A stretch of 64,000 bases of DNA from assembly GCA_030407085.1 (NCBI GenBank), contig CM059587.1, positions 43,746,501 to 43,810,500 of the forward strand, written 5' to 3'. Each line of letters starts with the position of its first letter. Within the stretch, counting starts at the first letter, position 1. Below are positions 1 through 11,330 of the stretch, piece after piece. Under the pieces are notes generated by a model, which ran no database searches, was not told the origin of the DNA, and saw nothing but the letters and a program-made list of their open reading frames with translations. The position numbers and the translations under genes are program-made. This stretch comes from Trichopria drosophilae. Taxonomy: Eukaryota; Arthropoda; Insecta; Hymenoptera; Diapriidae.

Positions 1-360
1 GTATCTTAATTAAATAGATGACTTACGAGGGTGATACATCTAGTCACCGAGACGTATCATATCAATAAAAAATGTATTTTGACCGCATCACGAAAAATTG
101 AAGATTTTTTCTTTTCCTAATATTACTTGGAACGACGGTCGACTATTTCTTCAATGAATTTATTTCATTTAAAATAACTGTGGTATTTGTTCAAAATCAT
201 TACTAGGGGGTTATTGATTTTCAACAAAAATTACCTGCTTGCATTCACTAGAAAAAAATTCTCGACCCACAGCACGCCGTGAGGAGGCTGCAATGGTAGG
301 ATTTCATGCTCCATATTTTGTATTTCTTTTATTTTTTGTTATTTTTTAGTTTTTATTTCA
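1..360. other. gene-free AT-rich stretch
   Basis: AT-rich sequence with no credible coding frame and no repeat that I recognise. Confidence 0.5.
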
Positions 361-500
361 AATTTATAACCAGCGACTCAAATTACCCCTTATAAGAATT
401 TTGAGCGAATATTATACAGATTTTTTAAAATCGCCCGCCATATTGGATCCGGCATTTTGAATTTTCAAAAAGAAACTTCAAATTGGTAATCAGCGACCCC
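361..500 (+). repeat. dispersed CCGCCATATTGG repeat, partial copy
   Basis: Contains CCGCCATATTGGATCC followed by GGCATTTTGAATTTTC and ends in the phrase 'aatcagcgaccc'. The same order of motifs recurs near 3815-3900 (reversed), 10572-11095, 45235-45750 and 46505-46680, so this is a dispersed repeat and not a unique sequence. Its boundaries are approximate. Confidence 0.7.
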
Positions 501-1740
501 GGAAACCCCCAGTAAAATGAGTGACAATTTTGACACCATTCTCACAAAAGTATTAAAAATTTACGGGAATAGTAATTTTCTACTGTTGAAACTATTCTCA
601 TCCATCTTGATGTTTGCATGTTTTTCTCATTACATATACGTTTCAAGTAAATGTTGGGCGACTACTTTTAGATTTGAGTCGCTGCCTAGCGTTTCTCGAA
701 AGAACTATAAAATTTTCCATTTTTGATGATAAACTTTATAAAACACTCTAAAAAAATCTTGCTTCAAAAAAATGTTGCAAGAGTGATATTTTTTCAAGTA
801 TCACAAAATTCCCAAACGTTTGTATTGGAATTATTCAATTGTTTTCAGCAGTGTATACAAGAAGGAGGAAGTGATGTTTTTATAATTTAAAATAACAATA
901 GCCATAGCAATTTATCAAATATCCGGAATCAATAATAGGCATTCCACAATAAGAGGCAAGAAACTTAAGGCGAGTGGCGTTGAAGATAATTAATGCACAT
1001 ACATATTCAACAATGGCAAGATAAAAGCAGACACGGAATCACACTGTCGTCGTCCGTTGCAGTTTACGAGCGACCTGTGTTAAAGCATGATTTGCGAAAT
1101 CACTATGCGATCTTAAGCGAATTTCACGCTCCCTTTATCCTATTATTCTCTTCCTCGACGTGCTCGAATATCACATCTCCATCTATTTCCATCAATTGCC
1201 GTCGCTCATGTACGATCAATCACGGGAAACAAAAATCGTGCGGATACTTGAGCGTCGAATTGACATCTGAATGATTCCGAACGAGCGCATTCTAGACGCG
1301 AATCTACCTTTTAAACTTTACAGTTTCTTGTGTATCTGAAATCTTAATCACGGTACGGTGATAATTCACGAGCTGCACGCGATGAAGTGGTAGATCATGT
1401 TGACATACTGCATATTTTTTCTCAAGAAACTCCTTAAATTTGTAAACTAACTCAAGTCGTCAAGTTTAAGAATCAATTAAAGAACAATTGTACTGTAAAA
1501 TAAATGAAATAAATTTTAATGATGCGTTAAGCCAACTTAATAAGTAAATAATAAATAATTATAACGTCTTATGCTGAACCAAAGATGTTAATTCCATTTT
1601 TGTTACCAACATTTGTACCCCTGAAGTCAGAAAACTCGTCTGTACAGTTCAGAAATTTGTGAAAATTTTTGTTTGAAACATTTTTTGTTAAAGACGGAAC
1701 TTTCGATTTATGGAAAAAATGAAGGACTAACTTTTTAAAC
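501..1740. other. gene-free stretch
   Basis: Two short open frames (517-726 and 993-1274) have no recognisable domain and no supporting splice or start context. I see no RNA gene or repeat here. Confidence 0.45.
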
Positions 1741-1805
1741 ATTCGATGCGCCAGGATTTGAACCTAGGACCTTTCGATTGCCGATCGAATTCTCCTGAAC
1801 TGCAC
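1741..1805 (-). other. tRNA-like relic (tRNA pseudogene or SINE head)
   Basis: On the minus strand there is a perfect pol III B-box (GGTTCAAATCC). It sits in a T-arm CTAGG-TTCAAAT-CCTGG and is preceded by a five-pair anticodon-like stem TTCGA/TCGAA. The presumed 3' acceptor strand CGCATCG does not pair with the upstream sequence, and the loop lacks the usual T33. It is therefore not a working tRNA; a SINE head or decayed tRNA fits better. Confidence 0.45.
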
Positions 1806-3811
1806 ACACGAGTTTATAGCGGGAATTCCCATTCAAAGATTTTGACCATACAAAAATAACGATTAAATTTCGAAATCGCAAAGAAACATTTTTGTATTAT
1901 TAAGAACGTTTGTGCATAATTTTTATAGAATTTGATTGTTTATATAGTTTTTACAGGCACTTTTTTTGTTTTAAAGCAAATCTTTTTCAATTTTTCAATT
2001 TTCAATTTCGAGTTTTAATTGCTATTTTACATTGTCTTGATCCGTACGTATTAAAACTGCAGTTTTATGATGCTTCCGAAATTAGTAGTACAAAATAAAT
2101 CACGCGATGATTTAAAAATTAAAATTGCTTACGTCTGATTTTTTACTCATTATTTTCCCGTTGCTTCTGCAAATTTCTTTTCCCAATACAATCATAGCAA
2201 AATCACTGTTGAAAATAGGAAACACAATTTCTTGCACATAGTCAATAATTGTTTTGAAACTCAAAAACAAGTTTAGTTAAAATAACAAGAATTCCCTACT
2301 ATTTTTCTTGTCAACGTACCTAGAAATTCCGATTATAATTTTTCGGGTATTCCAGTAGTTTTTTCTGATAAGCCTAACGAATTTCTTGCAATTTGTAACA
2401 AGAACATTTTCCCAGAAAGCGTTCTTCACATTCACAGAATTCATTTTTATGATTTATGTTGCTTACATTAATCAGAAACTTTTCAGATTTTTATTTAATT
2501 TATACCTATTGGGATTTCATACAGCATGTCATAACAATATTCTGTCCTTGAATGCCTTGTGAACAAATGAAAATCCACATCTATACCACGGACGTGATGT
2601 AAGTATTGCAATGTCGCTGCATGCTGTAGAAGGGAGGCATGTCTAGAAACAGACTAATTACTTTAATCAAATTGTCTAGTAAATAGAACCCAATTTTAGC
2701 AAAAATTTATATCATGGAAAGAAGCACGCATCATTCGCGTAAATAATTTTTCGTTATACTAACTAAAAAGTCTTGACTAGTATATAAACGTGAGCCTTGT
2801 ATTAACAACTTCAAGTTAAGTCAAGTTAAGTTAATAAACATTTGGATATGGTAAATATATCTAGAGATGATCTTTTCGATACGCAATTTAGCTAGAGTTA
2901 ATTTTTATCTGATAAGATTCGCGCGACTCACGAACTACTGTAAAGTAGCAGTCTAATGTAACTTTCTAAATTGTGATATAAGTTTTACATCTAGTGCACA
3001 TCTCTGCCCTGTAACTCGTCAACTCGATTTATCAGCTTCGCGCGAGAAACTTCCAACTTGTTGGGCCTTCGATTTCGGTTTTTTAATGAACTTTATAGCC
3101 TGCACTTTTCTCTTCAAAATACAAATTGTATTTAGATCGAATTTTTATTTCACTTTTACATAATTGAGTTTAACTTGTGAATCAATTAAACAATTAAATA
3201 CAATTTATTTGGCACAATTGAATTTAGTCAGTTTAAAAAGAATACTACAGTTTTTTATCAAATTGCGAACTGTTCGACGGATTGACAAGTGTAACCTCTT
3301 TTTAGCTTGGCCAGACCTAAGTTAGATTTGATTAGATTTTGGAGATAATCCGTATATCCGGTATTTTACCAATCTTAAAAAAACATTAGAGAAAAATAAT
3401 TTAATAATAAACAAACTATCTGTACGGATTGCAATTCTGTCAATATTTTTGATCGAGGATATTGAGTAGATATTCAAAATACTCAAGACAATGTTATATT
3501 TCACAACATTCTAAAATTGACGCTGATTAGTGATCAGGAGCGGAGATAAAGCATCGGCACTACCTGTGCAAATGTTCAAAAAATACTACACATGCAATAT
3601 GAATCGAATAGTATATTATAATACAAGTGTGTGAAGTAAGTATTTTACAAATATTATTTATTACTTCGGCTGGCCTGTGGTTGGGTCAAAGTTTTGAAAA
3701 TGCTCACCTTCAATTTTACTTCGATACAGATCATAGTACTATGGGTCAGAATATCCCAAGTCTTGGCCTAAATTCAAAAACTGATCAGAAATTACTCAGA
3801 ATGTTTATTGG
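1806..3811. other. gene-free AT-rich stretch
   Basis: Only short AT-rich open frames with low-complexity translations. No RNA gene, repeat array or element boundary was recognised. Confidence 0.45.
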
Positions 3812-3900
3812 TGAGTTTTTTGGATCGCTGATCACGAATCTGACATCAAATTTGAAGAATAAAAAATGGCGGACCCAAAATGGCGGACATGAATTTGAAA
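3812..3900 (-). repeat. dispersed CCGCCATATTGG repeat, reversed partial copy
   Basis: Shows 'tcgctgatcacgaat' followed by AAAATGGCGGACCC and AAAATGGCGGACA. This is the reverse complement of the motif order in the 361-500 and 10572-11095 copies. It is degenerate. Confidence 0.65.
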
Positions 3901-4254
3901 AAATCATTTATTTATAACAAAATGTACGTTAATTTACACTGACTTTCGTAATGAGCGAATATTATTGGTTTGAAATAAATTAAGATAAAATGAGAAAAAC
4001 AAAAAACGGGCCAAATGGAGCCGTTGAAATCAAAAGTATACATTCTCCTAAAGAAAATGATACTTCATTTGTCTCGTCTGGAAGTGGAGTTTCGAAATGG
4101 AATAAAACAAAACACATCCACATGATAAGAAAACACTATTAGCGAAAATAAACTGCCCAAATAACAACAAATCTATACATTTATTTCTATTTTTCTGTTA
4201 CCTTATTAACATTTGACGTATAATAATGGAAAAAAGTTTTAGTTAAATTAATTG

Positions 4255-4525
4255 TATCTTACAAGTAACACTAGGGAAGTGATAATCACCGATTTTTTTG
4301 AAACTCCGTATACAAGTACTTCTTTAAAAAGTATTTAACACGTGTTTTTTGTTTTTCCCCAAAAACCATTTTTGGGGTAGAAATCACCCTTGAATGTTTG
4401 TAGAAATGGACCTTGAATGTCTTTAAGGTTGAATAATAGTATGTTAAAAATTATTTGTAGCATGTCTATCAATATTGGGATATTGACGTTTTGAGGTTTC
4501 TGATGAAGAATTTTAAGTCAGATCC
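4255..4525 (+). repeat. left arm of a ~270 bp inverted repeat bounding a 7 kb block
   Basis: Starts around ACAAGTAACACTAGGG and runs through the 'ccaaaaaccatttttgggg' and 'gtcaatattgggatattgacg'-like stretches. The reverse complement of this order is seen at 11060-11330 with only scattered differences. The arms are too long and too similar to be chance. No target duplication was identified outside them. Confidence 0.75.
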
Positions 4526-4735
4526 CATGTGCGAAATTCGTAACGGCCCAGCCCTGGTCCAGTCCTGGCAACGGCGGTGCCGAGACTCGGCTGCGACATT
4601 GGGCCAACACTGGCCTGAGTCTTGGCGCGACACTACGGCCTAGACTCGGCACCCGGTCTTGGTCCAGTAATGGCTGCCAGCACTGTCACGGCATCGACAG
4701 CCAGCACTGGTCCGGCATCGGCAGCCACACGGGAA
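4526..4735 (+). repeat. GC-rich GGCC/CCAG repeat cluster, copy 1
   Basis: A GC-rich island in AT-rich DNA, made of degenerate units such as 'tggccagcactggtcc'. The segment 4624-4730 is in direct orientation with 8867-8963, sharing 'actacggcctaga.tcggca' and 'gcatcgacagccagcactgg'. It begins beside CCCATGTGCGAAAT, whose reverse complement ATTTCGCACATGGG occurs at 10559-10573. Confidence 0.65.
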
Positions 4736-4995
4736 AAAATTTGGATTAACAGTTTCTCCACGAATTGGGATTCGTATCTCTCGAGAGTCGTCGAGAACAG
4801 GCGTCGCCATATGAGAGTAATGAATTCTCTATCTTGGTACCGATGATTCTCCAACGTATATCGAGAGCGTTTCTCTCTTACTGGAGTAGCCGGTACTCCA
4901 GCCTCGAAAATGTGGTGTTGCAACAAATCGAATGTTCGAGCGGACATGCTTTGGTGCGTTATCGAGCTAATTTTCGTTGTAATATAATAAAACAA
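4736..4995 (-). other. unrecognised segment between repeats
   Basis: An open frame on the minus strand (4633-4995, 120 codons) crosses from here into the GC-rich repeat, so its C-terminal part is repeat sequence. The segment opens with ACGGGAAAAAATTTGGATT, which occurs inverted at about 8785-8810. That suggests internal sequence of a mobile element and not a host gene. I recognise no protein family. Confidence 0.35.
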
Positions 4996-5064
4996 TTCTT
5001 TGATGCGGATAATAAACTTAAGCTAAAAGTTAAGTTCAAACTTTCGGCTCAACTTCCCGGGAAA

Positions 5065-5775
5065 AAATGAATTGTATATAATTGTATACAATTACATACA
5101 AATTGTATACAAACTTATAATAATCTATACAAATGTATACAGGTCTATATGGATTTTTCGTCTATAGAATTATATACGATGTATAGAGTTGTATACAAAT
5201 TAATAAAATTATATATAATTGTATACAGTTATATAAAGTTTTATATAATATTGGAAAACGGTGAAATCTCGGTAAACTTTAATTTGTATACAATAATATA
5301 CACTTGTATAGAAATGTATGCATCTGTATATGTTAATATCAACTTGTATCGGCATGTATACAGTTGTATACAAACCTATAATTTGGTTAATTTGAACATT
5401 CAGTATATTTCGCATACAACTATATACAAATGTATATAATTATAGTAACTTGTATATACTTGTATACAATTGTATATATTCATATTAATGAAGGAAGATT
5501 GCGGTTACATGAAATTTTACAACTGTATACCATTTTATACAACTGTACAGAATTGTATATGAAACTAAGAAATGCTATCATTTTTCAGACGTTTAATTCA
5601 ATGTTATATATGAAACACTATATAACTTTATATAACTTCATACAATTGTATATATACTTGTAATAATTTTTATTGTATTCGCGTGTATACAGTTCTATAC
5701 AAAAAATAATTTGATTAATTTCAAAATTCAATGTAGTTTGCATACTAGTGTATACAATTGTATACATATGTTAAT
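5065..5775. repeat. degenerate GTATACAATT / TGTATACA array
   Basis: Dense degenerate repetition of GTATACAATT-type decamers, each carrying the palindrome GTATAC or TGTATACA, over about 700 bp and continuing at 6040-6180. Open frames here on both strands (5149-5439, 5209-5415, 5430-5663) translate to Tyr/Ile/Thr/Cys-rich low complexity and are products of the repeat. Confidence 0.8.
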
Positions 5776-5889
5776 AGATAGTCAGAGTTACCGACAGTGT
5801 TTCTCGCAAGCGCATGAGTCTTGGGCAATTACTTTATAAGGAACCTCCAAAAATATCGACAGAATAGCGCGCGTATGATGTGGTATGTT

Positions 5890-6012
5890 ACACATGCACC
5901 GCGTGTGTGTGTGTGCTAGTACGTTGATGTCAGTATGGCAATCATGAAATGTTGTAAATTGCGAATGTGGCGCGCGCGCGCATGTGTGTGTATTTGTGTG
6001 TATGTGTATGTC
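5890..6012. repeat. TG/GT and CG microsatellite patches
   Basis: Contains a short run of alternating 'gtgtgtgtgtg' near 5903, a 'gcgcgcgcgcg' patch near 5970, and further 'gtgtgtgtat' units to about 6010. The patches lie between two parts of the GTATACAATT array. Confidence 0.75.
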
Positions 6013-6039
6013 ATCAATTTTTTCTTTACGAATATAGCG

Positions 6040-6180
6040 AACAATTATATACAGTTGTATACAATTACATATTATTGAATAGTAATGTATACAGTTTTGT
6101 AAAATTGTATAGACGATAAATTCATATACAATTGTATACAATTGGATGCATGCAATTCTATACAATTGTATACAGTTCAT
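6040..6180. repeat. continuation of the GTATACAATT array
   Basis: Same decamer type as 5065-5775, including the phased run 'acaattgtatacaattg'. The minus-strand frame 5788-6246 overlaps it and is a repeat artefact. Confidence 0.75.
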
Positions 6181-7008
6181 TTTTTCCCCGGTTTTAAATT
6201 CGTCTTTTCGTTTGCGAGGTACAGCATTTACAAAAAAAAAATGCACAGTCGATTATTTTTTTGTTCATTCGCCTTTTACGTCAGTACCGTTGAGTTAACG
6301 AAGAAAATGCAGTACCCTTTTGTGGAGAATTTGATGCTCTGCCTTTTTTATTTAAAACATTTTTTGTGTGATTATAAGTATTGTTTATTAAAAAATGCAA
6401 AAAAACGTATATTTTTTAGGTGTTTTTTAACCGACCACCTCACAATCTCTCTTGTATGGATCGACTCCAAAAACTAATCAGATCTAAGTTAGGACGTATG
6501 CACAACATCACGGACAAAAATAATTTTTTCTTTTTCTGGGATCTTTAGTCTGAAACGCCGACATTTGATGGAAAACTATAGGGTAATTTTCTTGGCCGAG
6601 ATGACCAAATTCATTACTTCGTTCGACCAACGGTCAGGGTCGAAGTAATATTAAGTGGCTGAATGTAAGGAATTAATATAAATATATACTTTAAAAAACG
6701 TAATTGTTGCAATTTTATTGGATAAATATGTGGATACTTAAAATTTTGTTATTTTTCTAATCAATTTTTTATGTATTGTTATCTTATTCTATGAATATTC
6801 TTTGTCTTCACCGAGTCATTTTCTTCTTTGGTTTATAATATAAAAGAAGTCATTAAAATATATGCTTACCCACATGGTAATAAGAAAATATATTCAGCCA
6901 AATCACTGTTAACAAGTGTAGATTGTGTTGATTTTCGAAAAAAATTTTCTCAGTTACATAGATTAATTGTCCCTTTCCTTACAAAAAATGTATATATACT
7001 TTATTTAT
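6181..7008. other. gene-free stretch
   Basis: AT-rich sequence with no recognised coding or RNA feature. The frame 6142-6477 starts inside the repeat array and has no domain. Confidence 0.45.
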
Positions 7009-8264
7009 GGGTCATTCCATGTCAACAATATCAAAGTTGTAGTGGGGGTCGCGGAATTCAATGAAAATGAAATATTTGATAGGTGTAGGTGTGGAAAATA
7101 TCATGGTAAAATATTTTTCAAAAATATTCAAAATGGCGCCCGTGACGTCATGATCATTGAATTTCTTTAAAATGCGATATCTATTTTTCCAATTATCACA
7201 TTCAAATGAGACTAAGCGTATTTTGTTCATAAAATTAATCACTTTTATTGAAAAATAAAATAATTTCACAAAAATTTCATTTTCCAAAAAAACTGACCGA
7301 AAACATTTTTCAACTTAAATTTTGGTATTGAGCTCGTATTTTTTTCTTTAAATCTACTATTTTATCTTGAAGAAAATGATTTCACCTATCATTTCCAAAA
7401 ATAAAAATTGCGGAGGATCTTCTCGTTTTTAAGTTATGATTTTTGAAAGAGCGCAATTCACTGTGCTCAACTATCCGATACGCGCCGCAGCACTCAATTC
7501 AATGTTGCATATTTTTTATTCTGTAACGTATCGGCGCCGAGTTTTTTTTCTCGCAAGTATAATGTGATTCCGTTTGTATATATGTCAATTATCGTGAACA
7601 TCGCGTATAATGGCTATTTACAGAAATGTATATGTAATATCTTGTACGGCGTTTCATAGAGATAATCAAAAATATTGTCTTGCCTTAATTTACTTATTAT
7701 TCTGCATAATTCTAAACAAATTTTATTATTTTTAAGCAATTAATAAGCAAGAATAAAAAATATGCAACATTGAATTGAGTGCTGCGGCGCGTATCGGATA
7801 GTTGAGCACAGTGAATTGCTCTCTTTCAAAAATCATAACTTAAAAACGAGAAGAGCCTCCGCCATTTTAATTTTTGGAAATGATAGTTGAAATCATTTTC
7901 TTTAAGATAAAGTAGCAGATTTAAAAAAAAAAGCACGAGCTCAATACCAAAATTTAAGTTGAAAAATGTTTTCGGTCACTTTTTTGGGAAAATGAAATTT
8001 TTTTTGAAATTGTTTCATTTTTCAATAAAAGTACATAATTTTATGAACAAAATGCGTGTAGTCTCATTTGAATGCGATAATTAGAAAAATAGATATCGCA
8101 ATTTAAAGAAATTCAATGATCAAGACGTCACGGGCGCCATTTTGAAAGTTTTCGAAAAATATTTTACCATGACATTTTCCACACCTACACCTATCAAATA
8201 TTTCATTTTCGTTGAATTCCGCGACCCCCACCACAACTTTGATATTGTTGACGTGGAATGACCC
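7009..8264. mobile_element. 1.26 kb palindromic element with ~514 bp inverted arms
   Basis: The ends are GGGTCATTCCATGTCAAC and its near-perfect complement ending in GGAATGACCC. Arms 7009-7522 and 7750-8264 are reverse complements with scattered mismatches, around a ~227 bp spacer. The element is flanked on both sides by TAT (7006-7008 and 8265-8267), consistent with a 3-bp target duplication, though AT-rich flanks make that weak. It has no transposase frame, so it would be non-autonomous. The superfamily is not recognised. Confidence 0.85.
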
Positions 8265-8574
8265 TATAAGATGTATACACTATATCTTGATATAAACGTA
8301 TTAAGATAATTACATTGGAGAGGTATACGGATATTTTCAAGTTTTTATTGTAATCGAAGTTTTCATGTTTCTAATAAGTTTTCCAGCCTATTTAACTATT
8401 TATCATCTTCATACATCAATATTTTTCTTTTCTAATAAAGGAAATGAAAATTCCATGATAAAAATATACAATTATTCATATGACATAGCTTTATGTTACT
8501 TTTGATAAGCGTATGTTAAATTTAATCTTTCAATATAGACAGTGCGAATATATATATATATAATAATATACAAG

Positions 8575-8812
8575 CAACGCCCCTGGTGGCACCAATGTGG
8601 AGTGTCATTCGTTCTTCGCATGGAGCATAGAGCACGTACCGTTCTAATAGAGTAAGTAAAACCTTGTCCGTCATCAAGCCGCGCTTTTCCCAAGTTGGAG
8701 TGTGCCATACTCCAACATCGAACCAGGGCAATCCCATGCTTCTGGAAGAAATCGAGTTGGCGTCGCTCGATCACCTATCGAGAAGCTGTTAATCCAAATT
8801 TTTTCCCGTGCA
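8575..8812 (-). other. unrecognised segment next to GC-rich repeat
   Basis: Contains an inverted copy of the ACGGGAAAAAATTTGGATT motif of 4735 at its right end, and open frames of 71-92 codons on the minus strand. The translated frames match nothing I know. It is probably part of the same composite repeat block. Confidence 0.35.
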
Positions 8813-8965
8813 GTATTGGCGCGGCATTGACTGTCGGCAATGGCCCAGACTCAGAGTCTGTTACTACACTACGGCCTAGAGTCGGCAACCGATATTGGAC
8901 CATTAGTGGCTGCCAAGCACTGTCACAGCATCGACAGCCAGCACTGGCCCGGCATCAAAGCCAGT
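8813..8965 (+). repeat. GC-rich GGCC/CCAG repeat cluster, copy 2
   Basis: In direct orientation with copy 1 around 4624-4730, with shared blocks such as 'tggctgcca.gcactgtcac' and 'gcatcgacagccagcactgg'. The 136-codon frame 8695-9105 runs across it and is not credible as a gene. Confidence 0.65.
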
Positions 8966-9224
8966 ATCGCAGCAGCAGCACGATAAAAAAAAGAAAAACA
9001 AACATTGAAACGAATTTATTATTATTGGAAGAAACCTTGAAGATGTATATAACATCGATGGATATATATTATCCCTGCTTATTGACGAGTCTTTTGATGT
9101 TGTAAGCCCCTGGGCGGGGCCAAATTTGGAACTCCAACGAGTTGGATTAATAAGTTCGTAAAACGTCGTACTAGTTCCATCGTATTCCTGTAAATAAAAA
9201 TATTAATTTCTAATTCGTCGTTTA

Positions 9225-9670
9225 TCACGACGAGTTAGTTCTTAGTCGGAGGGAAAGTCCCCCCCGACACCAAAAAAGGTAAAAATGGCCAGATCGCCTT
9301 CCAGCCGGAGTTGCCGCGTCGGTGCCCACACTTCAAGGAACGCGGGCGCTACTTCATATGCGGTTCGGTGACGCGTTCCTAGCGGCTACGGCCGGAACTT
9401 AACTGCTGGGTTGGACTGGGGATTCGAACGTCACCACTGGCTATGGGCCGAATCTCCAGAGATCGGAGGCCTCGTACACGGAGAGAACTGTGCGAGTATG
9501 AAACTGTAGGGAATCCCTCGCCACTGTACTAAGATTTCGGGGCTGCTTCTGCACATTGTGCCGCGAGGTATCAATCTAAGAAAGTCACAGTCTCAGACTG
9601 TGAAAACGCTCACGGATGAGACAGCAAAACCACAATGCTTTCTTCGAGGCTTGCTCCCGCCTAAGTTATA
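9225..9670. other. GC-richer segment of unknown nature
   Basis: About 450 bp that is clearly GC-richer than its surroundings. It has a C-rich/G-rich patch near 9250 and a perfect hairpin CACAGTCT-C-AGACTGTG near 9587-9603. No long frame is open. It could be an untranslated part of a retroelement, but I do not recognise it. Confidence 0.35.
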
Positions 9671-9780
9671 CTTTTTAGACTAGAGCTATCCCGGACTTTT
9701 TTGTAGGAAATTTCCTCCTCTACCAAAAATGTTTAGTAAATTTTTGCTCTATCTTGCATCGTTTTCGATACGGTCGATAT

Positions 9781-10560
9781 TCGATCGGCAATATTCTGTG
9801 TGAAATAAATTTGCTAGGCTTGGACCGTTGTTCGGTCCCGAATGTTTCCATCGATGGGCCGAGATTTGGTACTGTCACATTGCCAGGCATGGTCCGATAC
9901 TCTGGCTCAATATTGGGCCGACGCTGGGACGACAATCGGGAGAAATGCCTATGAGATCCAATTTTCCAGGCCTGGCCCGATGCATTGGCCAGTTTTCAGC
10001 CGAAGTTTGGCAATTTGTTATAGCCAGTATCGGCTACCAATGCTGGCCCTATACTGGCACAGTGACGTTGCCGACGTTGGGCCGGCATCGGTAGCCGAAA
10101 GTCGGCTGTCAACGCTGGGCCGAGATTTGGCACTATTAATTCGACGGGGTTGATCCAATGCTCGGGTCGTTTTGCGACCAACTGTGGGCCAACGATCGGC
10201 AGTACCTTGTATGAAATAAATTTGCTATAATTGGCCCGATGTTCGGTCCTGAATGTTTCCATCGCTGGGCCGAGATTTGGTACTATCTCTTTGCGAGACT
10301 TGGTCCGATACTCGGGCCCAATATTGGGCCGACGCTGGGACGACGATCGGAAGAAATACCTATGAGATCAATTTGCCAGGCCTGGCCCGATAAGTTGGCC
10401 AGTTTTCAGCCGAAGTTTGGCAATTTGTTATAGCCAGTATCGGCTACCAATGCTGGCCCGATTCTGGCACAGTGAAGTTGCCGACGTTGGGCCAGCATCG
10501 ACAGACGAAAGTCGGCTGCCAATGCTGGGCCAATACTGGGCCGTATGGTCAGCATCGGCA
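9781..10560 (+). repeat. 411 bp tandem duplication inside GC-rich GGCC repeat
   Basis: The block starting about 9781 recurs about 411 bp later. 'ttcggtcccgaatgtttcc' near 9831 matches 'ttcggtcctgaatgtttcc' near 10242, and 'caatttgttatagccagtat' recurs at about 10012 and 10423. Within each unit are many degenerate TGGGCCGATACTGGCC-type repeats. The several 60-103 codon frames here on both strands are products of the repeat. Confidence 0.8.
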
Positions 10561-10571
10561 TTTCGCACATG

Positions 10572-11095
10572 GGATTTTGAAAATTCAAAATGGCGGATCC
10601 AATGTGGCGGTCGAATTTTTATTAACTTTATGAATGTAATGAAAATTGGGATCTTTATGTTTTTGCGGTCGCGGTCACAAAATTCATGAAAAATTCGTCC
10701 GCCATATTGGTTCCGCCATTTTAAATTTTCAAACATAAAGATCCCAATTTTCATTACATTCATAAAGTTAATAAAAATTCGCCCGCCATATTGGTTCCGC
10801 CATTTTGAATTTTCAAAACCTGACTTTGGAATCGTCATCAGCGACCGCAAAAACATAAAGATATCAATTTTCATTACATACATAAAAATGAATAAAAATT
10901 CGTCCGCCATATTGGTTCCGCCATTTTGAATGTTAAAAACCTGACCTTAGAATCGTCATCAGCGACCGCAAAAACATAAAGATATCAATTTGCATTACAT
11001 TCATAAAAATTAATAAAAATTCGACCGCCATATTGGATCCGCCATTTTGAATTTTCAAAATCTGACTTTAAATTCTTCATCAGCGACCTCAAAAC
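10572..11095 (+). repeat. 121 bp tandem array of the CCGCCATATTGG repeat
   Basis: GCCATATTGG cores begin at about 10701, 10785, 10906 and 11027, so the last intervals are 121 bp. Each is followed by CCGCCATTTT, then 'cgtcatcagcgaccgcaaaa'. The first unit (about 10573-10668) is inverted relative to the next and could form a hairpin with it. The 160-codon minus frame 10428-10910 is explained by the repetition. Confidence 0.85.
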
Positions 11096-11330
11096 GTCAA
11101 TATCCCAATATTGACGGACATGCTACAAATAATTTTTAACATACTATTATTCAACCTTAAAGACAGTCAAGGGCCATTTCTACAAACATTCAAGGGTAAT
11201 TTCTACCCCAAAAATGGTTTTTGGGGAAAAACAAAAAAACACGTGTTAAATACTTTTTAAAGAAGTACTTGTATACGGAGTTTCAAAGAAATCGGTGATT
11301 ATCACTTCCCTAGTGTTACTTGTTAGTTAT
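11060..11330 (-). repeat. right arm of the inverted repeat bounding the 7 kb block
   Basis: Reverse complement of 4255-4525, ending in CCCTAGTGTTACTTGT. It overlaps the last unit of the 121 bp array, so that repeat is itself part of the arm. Confidence 0.75.

Noticed and set aside
5788..6246. 152-codon minus-strand open frame
   Set aside because: Lies over TG microsatellites and the GTATACAATT array; its translation is repetitive (IQLYTIVY-type) with no domain.
10428..10910. 160-codon minus-strand frame
   Set aside because: Covers the 121 bp repeat array; the translation repeats FENSKWRNQYGGRIF-like units.
10572..11095. CRISPR-like array (regularly spaced repeats)
   Set aside because: The whole 121 bp unit is repeated, so there are no unique spacers, and the context is eukaryotic.
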